Source: DASYYE01 sp035946955
Lineage (GTDB): Bacteria > Actinomycetota > Actinomycetes > Streptosporangiales > Streptosporangiaceae
DNA: 29,652 nucleotides
Assembly: GCA_035946955.1 (NCBI GenBank)
Contig: DASYYE010000586.1
Span: forward strand, 1 to 29,652
Direction of reading: 5' to 3'
The translations under genes and the position numbers were made by a program. Under the pieces are notes generated by a model. That model had not been told where the DNA came from. It saw only the letters and a list, made by a program, of their open reading frames with translations, and searched no databases. Every line of letters begins with the position of its first letter. Position 1 is the stretch's first letter. Shown one piece after another: positions 22,947 through 29,652 of the stretch.

Positions 22947-23717
22947 GTGATCTGGACAGTTGAGTCGCGACGCAGGGCAAGCACGGTCCGGCGGGGGACA
23001 GTGCGGCGCCGGACGGCGCAGCGGGGGACGGCGCGGTCCCCGTTCGTCTACTGGCCGCTGGCTGGGCCGTTCCTGTTCGCCGCGGTGCTCGCCGCGGTCG
23101 TGCTGGTCGCCTTCCTGCAGGTGGGCATCATCACCTACGCGCTCGGCCGGCTGGGCATCGCACCCGACCAGGCCGCGTTGGTGCTGCTCGCGTGCTTGCT
23201 GGGCAGCGCCGTGAACATCCCTCTCGCCCGGTTCCGCAATGCCACCGTGCGGATGGAGCCGGTCGTCACCGTGTTCGGGATCCGCTACCTCGTGCCGGTG
23301 CTGCGCCAGCGCGCCACCGTCCTGGCCATCAACCTCGGCGGTGCGCTGCTGCCCGCGGCGCTTTCGGTCTACCTGATCGTTCATGACCAGCTCGGATGGC
23401 AGGCGCTCGCGGCGGTTGCGATCGTGGGCGTGCTCGTCTACCTGGTGGCCCGGCCCGTGCCCGGGCTGGGCATCGCGGTACCCACGCTGCTGCCCGGGCT
23501 GTTCGCGGTGCTGACCGCCGCACTGCTGCACCCCGCCGCAGTCGCCGGCCTGGCCTACGTCGGCGGCACGCTGGGCACGCTGGCCGGGGCGGACCTGGCC
23601 AATCTGGGCAAGGTCCGGCGCCTGGGCGCACCGGTAGCGTCCATCGGGGGTGCCGGAACCTTCGACGGCGTCTTCCTTGCCGGCATCATCGCGGTCCTGT
23701 TCGCCGGCCTCCTGTAA
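22947..23717 (+). CDS. DUF1614 multi-pass membrane protein
   Basis: 256 aa from GTG 22947 with GGGAGG (22934-22939) 7 nt upstream. A basic cytoplasmic N-terminus (Arg-rich, about 1-30) precedes about six or seven TM helices. Family signatures are GSAVNIPLARF, NLGGALLPAALSVYLI, GLGIAVPTLLPGL, AYVGGTLGTLAGADLANL and ASIGGAGTFDGVFLAGIIAVL. These match DUF1614, a membrane family of unknown function found in archaea and bacteria. Transcription probably starts in the palindromic element at 22875-22894. Confidence 0.82.
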   Translation: MIWTVESRRRASTVRRGTVRRRTAQRGTARSPFVYWPLAGPFLFAAVLAAVVLVAFLQVGIITYALGRLGIAPDQAALVLLACLLGSAVNIPLARFRNATVRMEPVVTVFGIRYLVPVLRQRATVLAINLGGALLPAALSVYLIVHDQLGWQALAAVAIVGVLVYLVARPVPGLGIAVPTLLPGLFAVLTAALLHPAAVAGLAYVGGTLGTLAGADLANLGKVRRLGAPVASIGGAGTFDGVFLAGIIAVLFAGLL

Positions 23718-23765
23718 GCCCGTCTCCGGTGAGCCGACCATGTGTCGTACGGCCTCAGTCAGTCG

Positions 23766-23823
23766 GCCGCTCTCGTGTCAGCCGCTCTCGTGTCAGCCGC
23801 TCTCGTGTCAGCCGGTCGTGTCA
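23766..23823. repeat. 15-bp tandem repeat between convergent genes
   Basis: Three exact copies of GCCGCTCTCGTGTCA (23766-23780, 23781-23795, 23796-23810) and a 13-bp degenerate fourth (23811-23823). The last copy supplies the stop codon of the amidohydrolase on the minus strand (23821-23823). Likely a slippage-generated minisatellite. Confidence 0.9.
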
Positions 23824-25059
23824 CCGCTCGGCGAAGACACCCTCCCGCCGTTCGTAGTCGTAGTGGTAGATCTCACGGCCGTCGATGAAGGCGCGTTCGG
23901 CCCGGCTCATAACGTCCAGTGGGTCACCCGACCAGACCACCACATCGGCGTCCTTGCCCACGGCCAGGGAGCCGACCCGGTCGGCACAGCCGATGATCCG
24001 CGCCGGGTTGATCGTCAGCGCACGCAGTGCGGTCCCGGGGTCCAGTCCCTCCTTGACCGCGAACGTGGCCTGATGGACCAGGAAGTTGATGGGCACCACC
24101 GGGTGGTCGGTCGTCATGGCGATCGTGACACCGGCGGCCGCGAGCTTGCCTGGGTTGGCCAGCGACCGGTGCCGCACCTCGACCTTGCTCCGGCTGACGA
24201 CCAGCGGGCCGATCACCACCGGGATCCCGGCCTGTGCGATCTGGCTGGCCAGCAGGTGTGCCTCGGTACCGTGGTCGAGCACCAGGTCATAGCCGAACTC
24301 CGCGGCGATCCGCATCGCGGTCGCAATGTCGTCGGCGCGGTGGCAGTGCTGGCGCCATGGGATCTCACGTCGCAGGACACGGCCGAGCGCCTCGAGCTTC
24401 AAATCCCGTTCCACGTGGGTGTGCTCGCCGGTCCTTGTCTCTTTCTCTTCGGCAGCGGCGATCTTCGCCAGGTAGTTGGCTGCGTCCACGAAAGCCCCAC
24501 GGATCACGGCCGCGGTGCCGAGGCGGGTGGACGGGGTCTCCTTGCGCTCGCCATACACGCGTTTCGGGTTCTCACCCAGTGCCGACTTCAGGCCTGCGGG
24601 CTCGCGCAGCACCATTTCATCGACCGTGCGGCCAAAGCATTTGATGGCCACCGTCTGGCCGCCGATCGGGTTGCCCGAGCCCGGGTTGATGTTCACGGCG
24701 AGCACTCCGCCGGTGACGGCGTCGCGGAAACCCTCTTCTGCAGGGTTGATCGCGTCGATCGCCCGGACATGAGCCATCACCGGACCCGTCAGCTCGTTGC
24801 TGTCCTGGCCGGCCCAGCCTTCCGCCTCCTCGTACACGCCTAGGTGGGCGTGTGCGTCGATGAAGCCGGGCAGCACCCACTTGCCGGTGGCGTCGATGAC
24901 GTCCGTGCCAGGCGGGGGACTGAACCCCGGTCCTTCGATTGCCTGGATCTTCCCGTCCATGATCAGGATGGAGCCACTCTCGATTGGTTCACTGTCTACC
25001 GGGACGATCCGCCCACCCACGATGGCGGCGCTGTTCCGGGCGACGCTGCGGTCGGCCAA
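23821..25059 (-). CDS. Amidohydrolase, imidazolonepropionase-like
   Basis: 412 aa if begun at TTG 25059, which has GGGAGG about 9 nt upstream. An alternative GTG at 25113 lies inside the promoter palindromes and is unlikely. WVLPGFIDAHAHLG is the metal-binding HxH of the TIM-barrel amidohydrolases; PWRQHCHRADD, LVLDHGTEAH and TTDHP supply the further His and Asp ligands. ALTINPARIIGCADRVGSLAVGKDADVVVWSGDPLD is the classic C-terminal composite-domain motif. It is cytoplasmic. It presumably hydrolyses a C-N bond in a cyclic or acyl-amide substrate; the substrate cannot be inferred. Two-domain architecture and length are normal. Confidence 0.88.
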   Translation of the reverse strand: MADRSVARNSAAIVGGRIVPVDSEPIESGSILIMDGKIQAIEGPGFSPPPGTDVIDATGKWVLPGFIDAHAHLGVYEEAEGWAGQDSNELTGPVMAHVRAIDAINPAEEGFRDAVTGGVLAVNINPGSGNPIGGQTVAIKCFGRTVDEMVLREPAGLKSALGENPKRVYGERKETPSTRLGTAAVIRGAFVDAANYLAKIAAAEEKETRTGEHTHVERDLKLEALGRVLRREIPWRQHCHRADDIATAMRIAAEFGYDLVLDHGTEAHLLASQIAQAGIPVVIGPLVVSRSKVEVRHRSLANPGKLAAAGVTIAMTTDHPVVPINFLVHQATFAVKEGLDPGTALRALTINPARIIGCADRVGSLAVGKDADVVVWSGDPLDVMSRAERAFIDGREIYHYDYERREGVFAER

Positions 25060-25088
25060 GGCCGTCGTCCTCCCGTCTCGTTTGCCTG

Positions 25089-25116
25089 TACATCCTAGGG
25101 ATGTAACCGTCACATC
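25089..25116 (-). promoter_or_regulatory. Palindromic operator/promoter of the amidohydrolase gene
   Basis: TACATCC-TAG-GGATGTA (25089-25105) is a perfect 7-bp-arm palindrome. A third ACATC half-site follows at 25112-25116. On the minus strand TAGGAT (25097-25092) inside it is a TANNNT -10, about 33 bp before the TTG start. A repressor here would block the promoter. Confidence 0.5.
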
Positions 25117-25132
25117 TTTAGGAACGTGACCG

Positions 25133-26056
25133 TCAGACAGCGATGAAAGTCAGCACGTAGTAGCCAAGGACGGCGAAGACCACCACCGGCACCAGGGCGG
25201 CCAGCACCAGCACCGTCTGCAGCGTGCCGTACCGGTCGGACACGACGGTGCGGCCCTCCTTGACGGCTTCGGCGACGTCATTGCAGCGGGCGCGGAAGGT
25301 CGGGGGGTAATACCAATGCATCGGCTTGCCACTCGCCACATGCCGTTCGGCGAACCAGAGTTGCACGTCGTCGAACACCTTGCGCAGCGGCCTGCGCCCG
25401 AAGAAGAGCGATGCCGCGAAACCCATGACCTTCTTGTCCCAGTTCGATGTGTCGATCGTCTCGGTCCGCTGCCACAGCGACGAATGAGGGCCCAGCGTCA
25501 CGGCCGTGTTGTGGAGTGCCGCGATGTCATGACGGATCGCTGCGTCCAGGAAGTACACCGCGGTGAACCCGACCGAGCCGTACGCGGGTGCCCACAGTAC
25601 GAGCGCGTAGGGGATCTGCCAGAAGGACAGCTCGCGCTTGCTCCTGAGGTTGGGGATGCGCAGGAAGTCCTCGATACGGTCGAGCCGGTTCATGGGCTTG
25701 GCCATGTACCTGGTCAGGCGTTTGCGGAAGTGGTTCCAGACCAGTTGCTGGGCTATCGCGCCGCCGTAGAAGCCCTCGGCCACATCCCGGATGTCATGGC
25801 GCAGGTTCTTGTCGGAGATGAACGAGTGCCACCAGGCGGTCATGTGCCGGTTCCACTCGAACACCGCGTAATACAGACCGGAGATGTCCAGGGAGCCGAT
25901 GTGTGCGAGCACCACTGCGATGACGAGTGACAGGAAACCAAGGCCGGTCCACTTGAGCGGGTGCCTGAATGGGCTGACCAGCGGCGCTGGACGGACGAAT
26001 CGGCTCCGTTCCGGCAGACTCTGCTCGGACAAGCTTTGCTCGGGCATATCGCACAT
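25133..26056 (-). CDS. Three-TM membrane protein of unknown function
   Basis: 307 aa from ATG 26056 (304 aa from ATG 26047). Hydrophobic segments lie near residues 36-56 (GLGFLSLVIAVVLAHIGSL), 150-175 (IPYALVLWAPAYGSVGFTAVYFLD) and 283-305 (VLVLAALVPVVVFAVLGYYVLTF). Between them are polar, Trp/His/Arg-rich regions such as WHSFISDKNLRHDIRDVAEGFYGGAIAQQLVWNHF and NRLDRIEDFLRIPNLRSKRELSF. I recognise no family and no catalytic motif. It is upstream of, and co-directional with, the amidohydrolase, but a separate promoter lies between them. Confidence 0.7.
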   Translation of the reverse strand: MCDMPEQSLSEQSLPERSRFVRPAPLVSPFRHPLKWTGLGFLSLVIAVVLAHIGSLDISGLYYAVFEWNRHMTAWWHSFISDKNLRHDIRDVAEGFYGGAIAQQLVWNHFRKRLTRYMAKPMNRLDRIEDFLRIPNLRSKRELSFWQIPYALVLWAPAYGSVGFTAVYFLDAAIRHDIAALHNTAVTLGPHSSLWQRTETIDTSNWDKKVMGFAASLFFGRRPLRKVFDDVQLWFAERHVASGKPMHWYYPPTFRARCNDVAEAVKEGRTVVSDRYGTLQTVLVLAALVPVVVFAVLGYYVLTFIAV

Positions 26057-26071
26057 TGTGCACGACCGCAA

Positions 26072-26288
26072 CGGTCAGGCCAGGTGGGGCTCCGGCCGGA
26101 CGGTGTAGCTGCGGCCGTGTGGAGGGTCCAGACCAGCACGCCCGGCTCCGGATGTTCAAGCCGCCAGCCGTGGGCCTGTTTGGCCTGCTGGTGCCGTCGG
26201 CGCAGTGGGCTGTGGCGACATATGCAGTTGCGGCTGTGACCTGGGATGGCCGTTCGCAGCCAGCGATTTGGGTGCGGGCTGCTGAAGG
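26072..26288. other. 217-bp gap, no supported gene
   Basis: This stretch separates the three-TM gene from the AlbA_2 gene. A plus-strand frame of 84 codons crosses it (26056-26310) but has no ribosome-binding site and runs into the minus-strand gene. No clear hairpin or repeat was seen. It may mark the left edge of the less GC-rich islet. Confidence 0.4.
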
Positions 26289-28031
26289 CTATGACCGCGT
26301 GAGCCGGTAACGCCTGTTAGGGCTTCGGGACGGGGCGGTGGCTTCGACTGTCCCGCTGGTGATGAGATCGTCTAGCGCGTTGATGACGCTGCTCCTGCTG
26401 GCTCCCGTTGCCTCCTGCAATTCTTCACGACTGGCGGATGCAGTCTCGCCAAGCGCTTTGAGGATGCGTTCCGGCAGTCCGCTCCCAGGCGGTGGAAGGG
26501 CTTGGTTCTTGACCGCGGTCTCGGACAGGCCAGAGGCTAGCCGGTAAGAACCATCGTCACGGGCCCTGCGCGGCTGGAGCAGGCCGAGGTCGAGCAGTTG
26601 ACTGAGCTGGCGGCGCGCGTCTGATGGGCCCGTGCCCAATCTGCGTAGCAACGCGATGTCGACGCCGTAGCCGGCGCTGGCTAGTGCGAGCACAGAGATC
26701 TGTGCCTCCGAAAGTTCTTGGCCGCGGCCGAGTCGTCGCGCCCAGGCGCGTAGTTCTGGGCTGACAAGAGACGCCCGCGGGATTGTCACGCGGAAGTCGT
26801 CAAGGCTGGCGGTGAACAACGGCACCAGCCCGGTGTCACGCCGGACCTGGCTGATCATCATACTGATGCCGGAACCGCGGTTCTCAGTCACCGGCCGTCC
26901 GGTGAACGGATCACCTGCCTCTTGAAGCAGGGCGGCTAGCCGGGCGTTTCTGGATGATGAGGTTCCGCTCTCGCCGAGTGTCTCAAGCCGGACGTTGCCG
27001 AACAGCCCGCCAGGGCTGGTGACGGTGAGCCGGTCCGGGAAAAGCTCGACCTGGATCTGGGTGCCGCGCGCTTGCGGACTGTAATCACGGTGCATGAGCG
27101 CGTTGACGACGGCCTCGCGGATCACCTCTGGCTCGATCTCCCAGTAGTCATCGCGGCCTGCGCCGACGACACGGCTGCTCCTGCGGAGGCTGCGCTGCGC
27201 GGCTTGGATCGTGTCGGTCACCATGGTGGGGACCGTGCCGCCGACTGCGGCGCTGTCCAGGAAACGAATGCCACCAGGCCCCGGTTGCCCGGCGTCCTCG
27301 TGCGGGTACACGGCCAGTGAGACCATCAGTTGCGGGAAGAACTGCTGAGGGTATGCGCCGACGCTGAGCAGTCCGGCCAGGGACGGGACCAGAGTTCCGT
27401 CGTACGGTACGAGAACGCCGAGGCGAGCAAGCGCGTAAGGCTCGCTGAGCCCGGAAAATGATCTCGGCGAATTCCGGCTCGCCGTCTCAATGAGACGAGT
27501 CACAGCCCTCCGATCGAGATCCTTCTCCGCCGTCGCCTGGGGGACTGGCTCTTCATCCCACCGCGGCTGCCCAGAGTTCTCCCGCAGCCGGTCGATCTCG
27601 TATGGCGTCAAGCGCTGATCCCCGTCGCCCACCCGCACAAACGCGCCGTTGTACAGGCCCCTGGCGGTGACGTAGCACGGGCGCTGTAGCGGTGGCAGCG
27701 GCTCGATCTCCGCAAGGACGAGGACGACGCCCTCGAATGGCACCGTGTCAATGACCGGTGCAAGCGCGGGGGTGAGCTTGGCAAGGGCGACTCCAGCCAG
27801 TTCGTCCCTCAGGGCAACAGGGTCACTCACCCGAACTGGGGCGAATCCGGCTCTTTCATCCAGCCCGAGGATGATGATGCCGCCCCTGGAATTCGCGAAC
27901 GCTGACATGGTCTCGGCAACGTTGTGCGGCAAACCGCCAGCCGCCTTCTTGACCTCGACGTCCTCGAACTCGACGCCCGTCTGTCGTAGCCTCGCCACGA
28001 TATCCGCCAGCTCCACGTGGGCCCCCGCCAC
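26289..28031 (-). CDS. AlbA_2 (Schlafen-type) / HATPase_c_4 transcriptional regulator
   Basis: A 580-aa protein. N-terminus (about 1-130): FEDVEVKKAAGGLPHNVAETMSAFANSRGGIIILGLDE, the AlbA_2 (divergent AAA-4/Schlafen-like) nucleic-acid-binding domain. Middle (about 310-425): EIEPEVIREAVVNALMHRDYSP, SSRNARLAALLQEAG and ENRGSGISMM, the HATPase_c_4 ATP-binding domain. C-terminus: two winged-helix-like segments (ISVLALASAGYGVDIALLRRLG... and RILKALGETASASREELQEATGASRSSVINALDDL). Family members are predicted regulators, sometimes within defence loci. It starts at GTG 28031 with GGAA 7 nt upstream. Codon use is less GC-rich than its neighbours, suggesting acquisition. The 48-bp palindrome directly upstream is the obvious candidate autoregulatory site. 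Confidence 0.88.
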   Translation of the reverse strand: MAGAHVELADIVARLRQTGVEFEDVEVKKAAGGLPHNVAETMSAFANSRGGIIILGLDERAGFAPVRVSDPVALRDELAGVALAKLTPALAPVIDTVPFEGVVLVLAEIEPLPPLQRPCYVTARGLYNGAFVRVGDGDQRLTPYEIDRLRENSGQPRWDEEPVPQATAEKDLDRRAVTRLIETASRNSPRSFSGLSEPYALARLGVLVPYDGTLVPSLAGLLSVGAYPQQFFPQLMVSLAVYPHEDAGQPGPGGIRFLDSAAVGGTVPTMVTDTIQAAQRSLRRSSRVVGAGRDDYWEIEPEVIREAVVNALMHRDYSPQARGTQIQVELFPDRLTVTSPGGLFGNVRLETLGESGTSSSRNARLAALLQEAGDPFTGRPVTENRGSGISMMISQVRRDTGLVPLFTASLDDFRVTIPRASLVSPELRAWARRLGRGQELSEAQISVLALASAGYGVDIALLRRLGTGPSDARRQLSQLLDLGLLQPRRARDDGSYRLASGLSETAVKNQALPPPGSGLPERILKALGETASASREELQEATGASRSSVINALDDLITSGTVEATAPSRSPNRRYRLTRS

Positions 28032-28043
28032 TTGAGCATTCCA

Positions 28044-28091
28044 AGCTTACCAAGTTATCTTACCAACGATGGTAAGATAACTTGGTAAGCT
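28044..28091. promoter_or_regulatory. Perfect 48-bp palindrome, four CTTACCA half-sites, divergent -10 elements
   Basis: Arms of 22 bp (28044-28065 and 28070-28091) are exact reverse complements around ACGA. The architecture is CTTACCA-N6-CTTACCA-N4-TGGTAAG-N6-TGGTAAG. Each arm contains TAAGAT (minus 28062-28057; plus 28073-28078), a good TANNNT -10, so it could fire in both directions. It begins 12 bp upstream of the AlbA_2 start. Most likely a multi-site operator. Confidence 0.75.
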
Positions 28092-28260
28092 GAGGCGCGG
28101 TGCATCGGCGATACCTGGCAGCATCAGCTATGCGGCGTTTGACAAGGGTCACTGACCGGATGGCCGGACTCATGTGCCTGGCACTCGTCAAGCTAGACGA
28201 ACGTGTCGCCCGGCCCTTCGAGCGCAATCAGCAGGCGACGGTGGTCTTTTCCGGCTTTGG
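28092..28260. other. Gap after the palindrome, no supported gene
   Basis: A plus-strand frame (28100-28381, 93 codons) begins here just after the palindrome's outward -10, but it has no ribosome-binding site and no recognisable motif. Otherwise nothing is evident. Confidence 0.3.
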
Positions 28261-28809
28261 TCAGCACTGGGGGGGCAGGCTGATCACTGTTCCCGCCTTC
28301 CACAGCGGCTCCGGCCAGCCTGGGCCGACGCCGCTGTCAGTGGCCAGGCCCGTGCGGGCGTTCATCACCACAGAGTATTGATCAGCCCAGCGGCGCGGCG
28401 CGACCCGAAAGGAGAGCGCCAGATCATCTGCCATGTTGAACGGCTTGGTATGGACATCAACGCCCCAGACCAGCGTCTGGGGCGGCATCCCCGTAGCGAT
28501 GTCACCACTCGACTCGGCTGGTTCCCCCTTCGCGTACGTGGTGAAAACGAGGTGTACCTGCACGACCCGATGGCCTCTTCCCACAACGCGCCTGCAAGCC
28601 TGTGCAGCAGGACTCGCTGCATTGGCTCCTGGCGCCGCGCACACCTCCCTCGGCGGCTGGCTGAGATCTGCTGCCGTTGGCTGTGCCTGATGTATCGCAC
28701 TTGACTGCGGGTAGGTATGGGGAGGGCAACACCGGTCAACTCGGGGGACTGAGGCCGACATGCGCATCGGAGCCATTGCGCTCGCGGTGTGGCTGGCGAT
28801 CGGAGCCAT
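28261..28809 (-). CDS. Hypothetical protein, probably an N-terminally degraded gene
   Basis: The C-terminal ~110 residues look protein-like (VVQVHLVFTTYAKG, LVWGVDVHTKPFNMADDLALSF, QYSVVMNARTGLATDSGVGPGWPEPLWKAGTVISLPPQC). They recall C-terminal domains of small secreted actinobacterial proteins with a YSVVxNAxTG core. Upstream of about residue 75 the sequence is low-quality. No signal peptide or credible start is seen, and the nominal start overlaps the plus-strand gene at 28760. It is probably a remnant that lost its 5' end. No function is proposed. Confidence 0.35.
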   Translation of the reverse strand: MAPIASHTASAMAPMRMSASVPRVDRCCPPHTYPQSSAIHQAQPTAADLSQPPREVCAAPGANAASPAAQACRRVVGRGHRVVQVHLVFTTYAKGEPAESSGDIATGMPPQTLVWGVDVHTKPFNMADDLALSFRVAPRRWADQYSVVMNARTGLATDSGVGPGWPEPLWKAGTVISLPPQC

Positions 28810-29080
28810 CGCTGGCGCACAGCGGCACGACTACACCTTCAAGAGGGCGAACTGCACGAAGGCGTCCACGATCGCGGTCACAGTGATCGCCGGGCCGCTC
28901 AACTACCTTGGCGCGAACCCCAGGGTCACCTGCCGCTTACCCACAGCCCAGCCACTGGCCCTGGCTGGGCCGCCGCGGCTCACATTCATTAGGGGCCGCC
29001 GCGGCTCACATTCATTAGGGGCTGCCGCGGCTCGCGTCAGGGGCTGCCGCCACAGCCGCCGAAGCAGGGGCCCGTGGTGA
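28760..29080 (+). CDS. Small membrane protein with repeat-altered C-terminus
   Basis: The first ~62 residues (RIGAIALAVWLAIGAIAGAQR..., CTKASTIAVTVIAGPLNYLGANPRVTCRLP) resemble a widespread small actinobacterial protein: an N-terminal TM helix, a Cys, and the AGPLNYxGxNPxxxC motif. Homologues normally end soon after. Here the frame continues for ~40 residues through a 26-bp tandem repeat and overlaps the 3' end of the convergent PASTA gene by 44 bp. The ATG at 28760 follows a GGGGGACTGAGG purine-rich stretch. Function unknown; the tail is probably non-native. Confidence 0.6.
   Translation: MRIGAIALAVWLAIGAIAGAQRHDYTFKRANCTKASTIAVTVIAGPLNYLGANPRVTCRLPTAQPLALAGPPRLTFIRGRRGSHSLGAAAARVRGCRHSRRSRGPW
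28967..29044. repeat. 26-bp tandem repeat (about 2.8 copies) over a convergent 3' end
   Basis: Two exact 26-bp copies (28967-28992, 28993-29018), beginning GGGCCGCCGCGGCTC and ending CATTCATTAG, plus a diverged partial third (29019-29044) that includes the stop of the PASTA gene (29037-29039). It appears to have arisen by duplication of the PASTA gene's 3' end. Confidence 0.88.
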
Positions 29081-29652
29081 TCGTGATGGTGCTGCCCTGC
29101 GGCGCCTGGCCCTGCGGGCTGTAGTTGACGATCCTCGTGAACGGGCCCAGGCGCTGGACCGACACCTGGAAGCCTGCTTTGTGCAAGACGAAGATCGCGT
29201 TTCCCACGAGCATCCCGTCAACATTGGGGATGGCCACCTGAGGCGGGCCGTTCGAGACCTCCACCTGGAGGACCTGGCCACTGGTGAACGCGCTGCCAGC
29301 GGGCACTGACTGACGGATGACGGTCCCGGCGGGCTGGTCGCTGCGCGCGGCGGTGAGGGGGACCAGCCTGACCCCGTTCTGCTGTGCCCACTGCTGCGCG
29401 ACGGCGACTTGCTGGCCCACGAAGTTCGGCATGGGCGGCCCCGCGCTCACGACTATGTCCACCGGCTGCGTTTGCGCCCACGGCGTGCCCGCGTCTGGGC
29501 GGGTGGACCAGACGACCCCGGGTGGCAGGGCACTGGTTGCCTGCCGGATGACCGAGCCCGGGATGAGGCCCACGCGGCGCAGCGCCGCTTGGGCCGTCGC
29601 CAGGCTCTGCCCCGTGACCTGTGGCACCGTGATCATCCGCGGGCCGGCAGAG
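29037..29652 (-). CDS. PASTA-repeat protein, C-terminal part (probable PknB-type Ser/Thr kinase)
   Basis: The frame is open from the window edge (residues SAGPR precede the first internal Met) to 29037, so the N-terminus is missing. About three PASTA repeats of 65-70 residues are visible: ITVPQVTGQSLATAQAALRRVGL...VDIVVSAGP, MPNFVGQQVAVAQQWAQQNGVRL...LQVEVSNGPP and VAIPNVDGMLVGNAIFVLHKAGF...ITITTGPC. PASTA domains bind muropeptides or lipid II outside the membrane and usually follow an intracellular kinase and a TM helix (PknB/StkP). The kinase part is not in the window, so a PASTA-only penicillin-binding protein is also possible. It ends in a Gly/Cys-rich CFGGCGGSP tail. Confidence 0.85.
   Translation of the reverse strand, partial: SAGPRMITVPQVTGQSLATAQAALRRVGLIPGSVIRQATSALPPGVVWSTRPDAGTPWAQTQPVDIVVSAGPPMPNFVGQQVAVAQQWAQQNGVRLVPLTAARSDQPAGTVIRQSVPAGSAFTSGQVLQVEVSNGPPQVAIPNVDGMLVGNAIFVLHKAGFQVSVQRLGPFTRIVNYSPQGQAPQGSTITITTGPCFGGCGGSP

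Noticed and set aside
23766..23823. Tandem 15-bp units as a CRISPR array
   Set aside because: The copies are contiguous with no spacers.
26056..26310. Plus-strand 84-codon frame in the gap before the AlbA_2 gene
   Set aside because: No Shine-Dalgarno, overlaps neighbouring genes at both ends and has no family resemblance.
28044..28091. The 48-bp palindrome as a transcription terminator or transposon end
   Set aside because: It sits upstream of a gene start, has internal repeated half-sites and -10 elements, and no T-run or matching second end was found.
28100..28381. Plus-strand 93-codon frame just after the 48-bp palindrome
   Set aside because: No ribosome-binding site or recognisable motif; it overlaps the protein-like frame on the other strand. 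Mentioned only as part of the gap.
28480..28560. HLVFTT string resembling the start of IS200/IS605 TnpA
   Set aside because: The following residues lack the HUH motif and catalytic Tyr, and no left or right end hairpins were seen; treated as chance similarity.

Overview
The window is high-GC DNA with GTG/TTG starts, 4-bp GTGA gene overlaps, a WhiB-family regulator, a class II DAHP synthase, a GlfT2-type galactofuranosyltransferase and apparent leaderless promoters. Together these point to an actinobacterium. I cannot fix the genus from sequence alone. No rRNA, tRNA, CRISPR array or intact insertion sequence was found.

Layout. (1) 1-6331: a cell-surface polysaccharide cluster. The 5' part of a sulfotransferase (minus, cut by the window edge) faces a four-gene operon on the plus strand: GT2 glycosyltransferase, UDP-galactopyranose mutase (glf), GlfT2-like galactofuranosyltransferase and a GT39/ArnT-like membrane glycosyltransferase. 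All three operon junctions are 4-bp GTGA overlaps. Glf makes UDP-Galf, the GlfT2 homologue polymerises it, and the other two enzymes probably decorate or extend the glycan. (2) 6396-8539: a group of small regulatory and membrane genes: a one-TM protein, WhiB, two tandem DUF6069-like paralogues and, between them on the other strand, a 58-aa hydrophobic protein. Three of these genes share a promoter-like GTTTGG-N12-GGT motif at identical spacing, and the whiB upstream region has a weaker form. The two DUF6069 leaders also share a hairpin whose stem is kept while the loop differs. (3) 8676-9971: a PadR regulator overlapping a membrane-protein gene that is frameshifted in this sequence. (4) 10232-15310: a secreted GH92 alpha-mannosidase fused to a C-terminal YVTN-type beta-propeller, with a LacI-type operator upstream, followed by class II DAHP synthase.

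(5) 15336-18395: GNAT acetyltransferase, secreted cyclophilin, an ECF (SigE-family) sigma factor with an overlapping membrane-anchored partner, and an MmcQ/YjbR protein. (6) 18425-20961: a CocE/NonD hydrolase and a prolyl-iminopeptidase-like alpha/beta hydrolase diverge from a very compact region that looks like a bidirectional leaderless promoter with overlapping -10 elements. (7) 20980-25113: SAM methyltransferase, secreted GH18 chitinase with a strong hairpin terminator, a DUF1614 membrane protein and an amidohydrolase. The last two have palindromes overlapping likely -10 elements. A 15-bp tandem repeat lies between their convergent ends.

(8) 25133-28809: an orphan three-TM protein, then a visibly less GC-rich islet containing a 580-aa AlbA_2/HATPase_c_4 regulator. 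A perfect 48-bp palindrome made of four copies of CTTACCA lies directly upstream of it. A probably degraded hypothetical gene lies beyond. (9) 28760-29652: a small membrane protein whose tail is rewritten by a 26-bp tandem repeat, converging on the C-terminal PASTA-repeat part of a probable PknB-type kinase that runs off the window.

The most interesting unexplained signals are the palindrome-controlled AlbA_2 gene, the shared promoter and hairpin module around the DUF6069 pair, and the symmetric divergent promoter at about 20060-20077.
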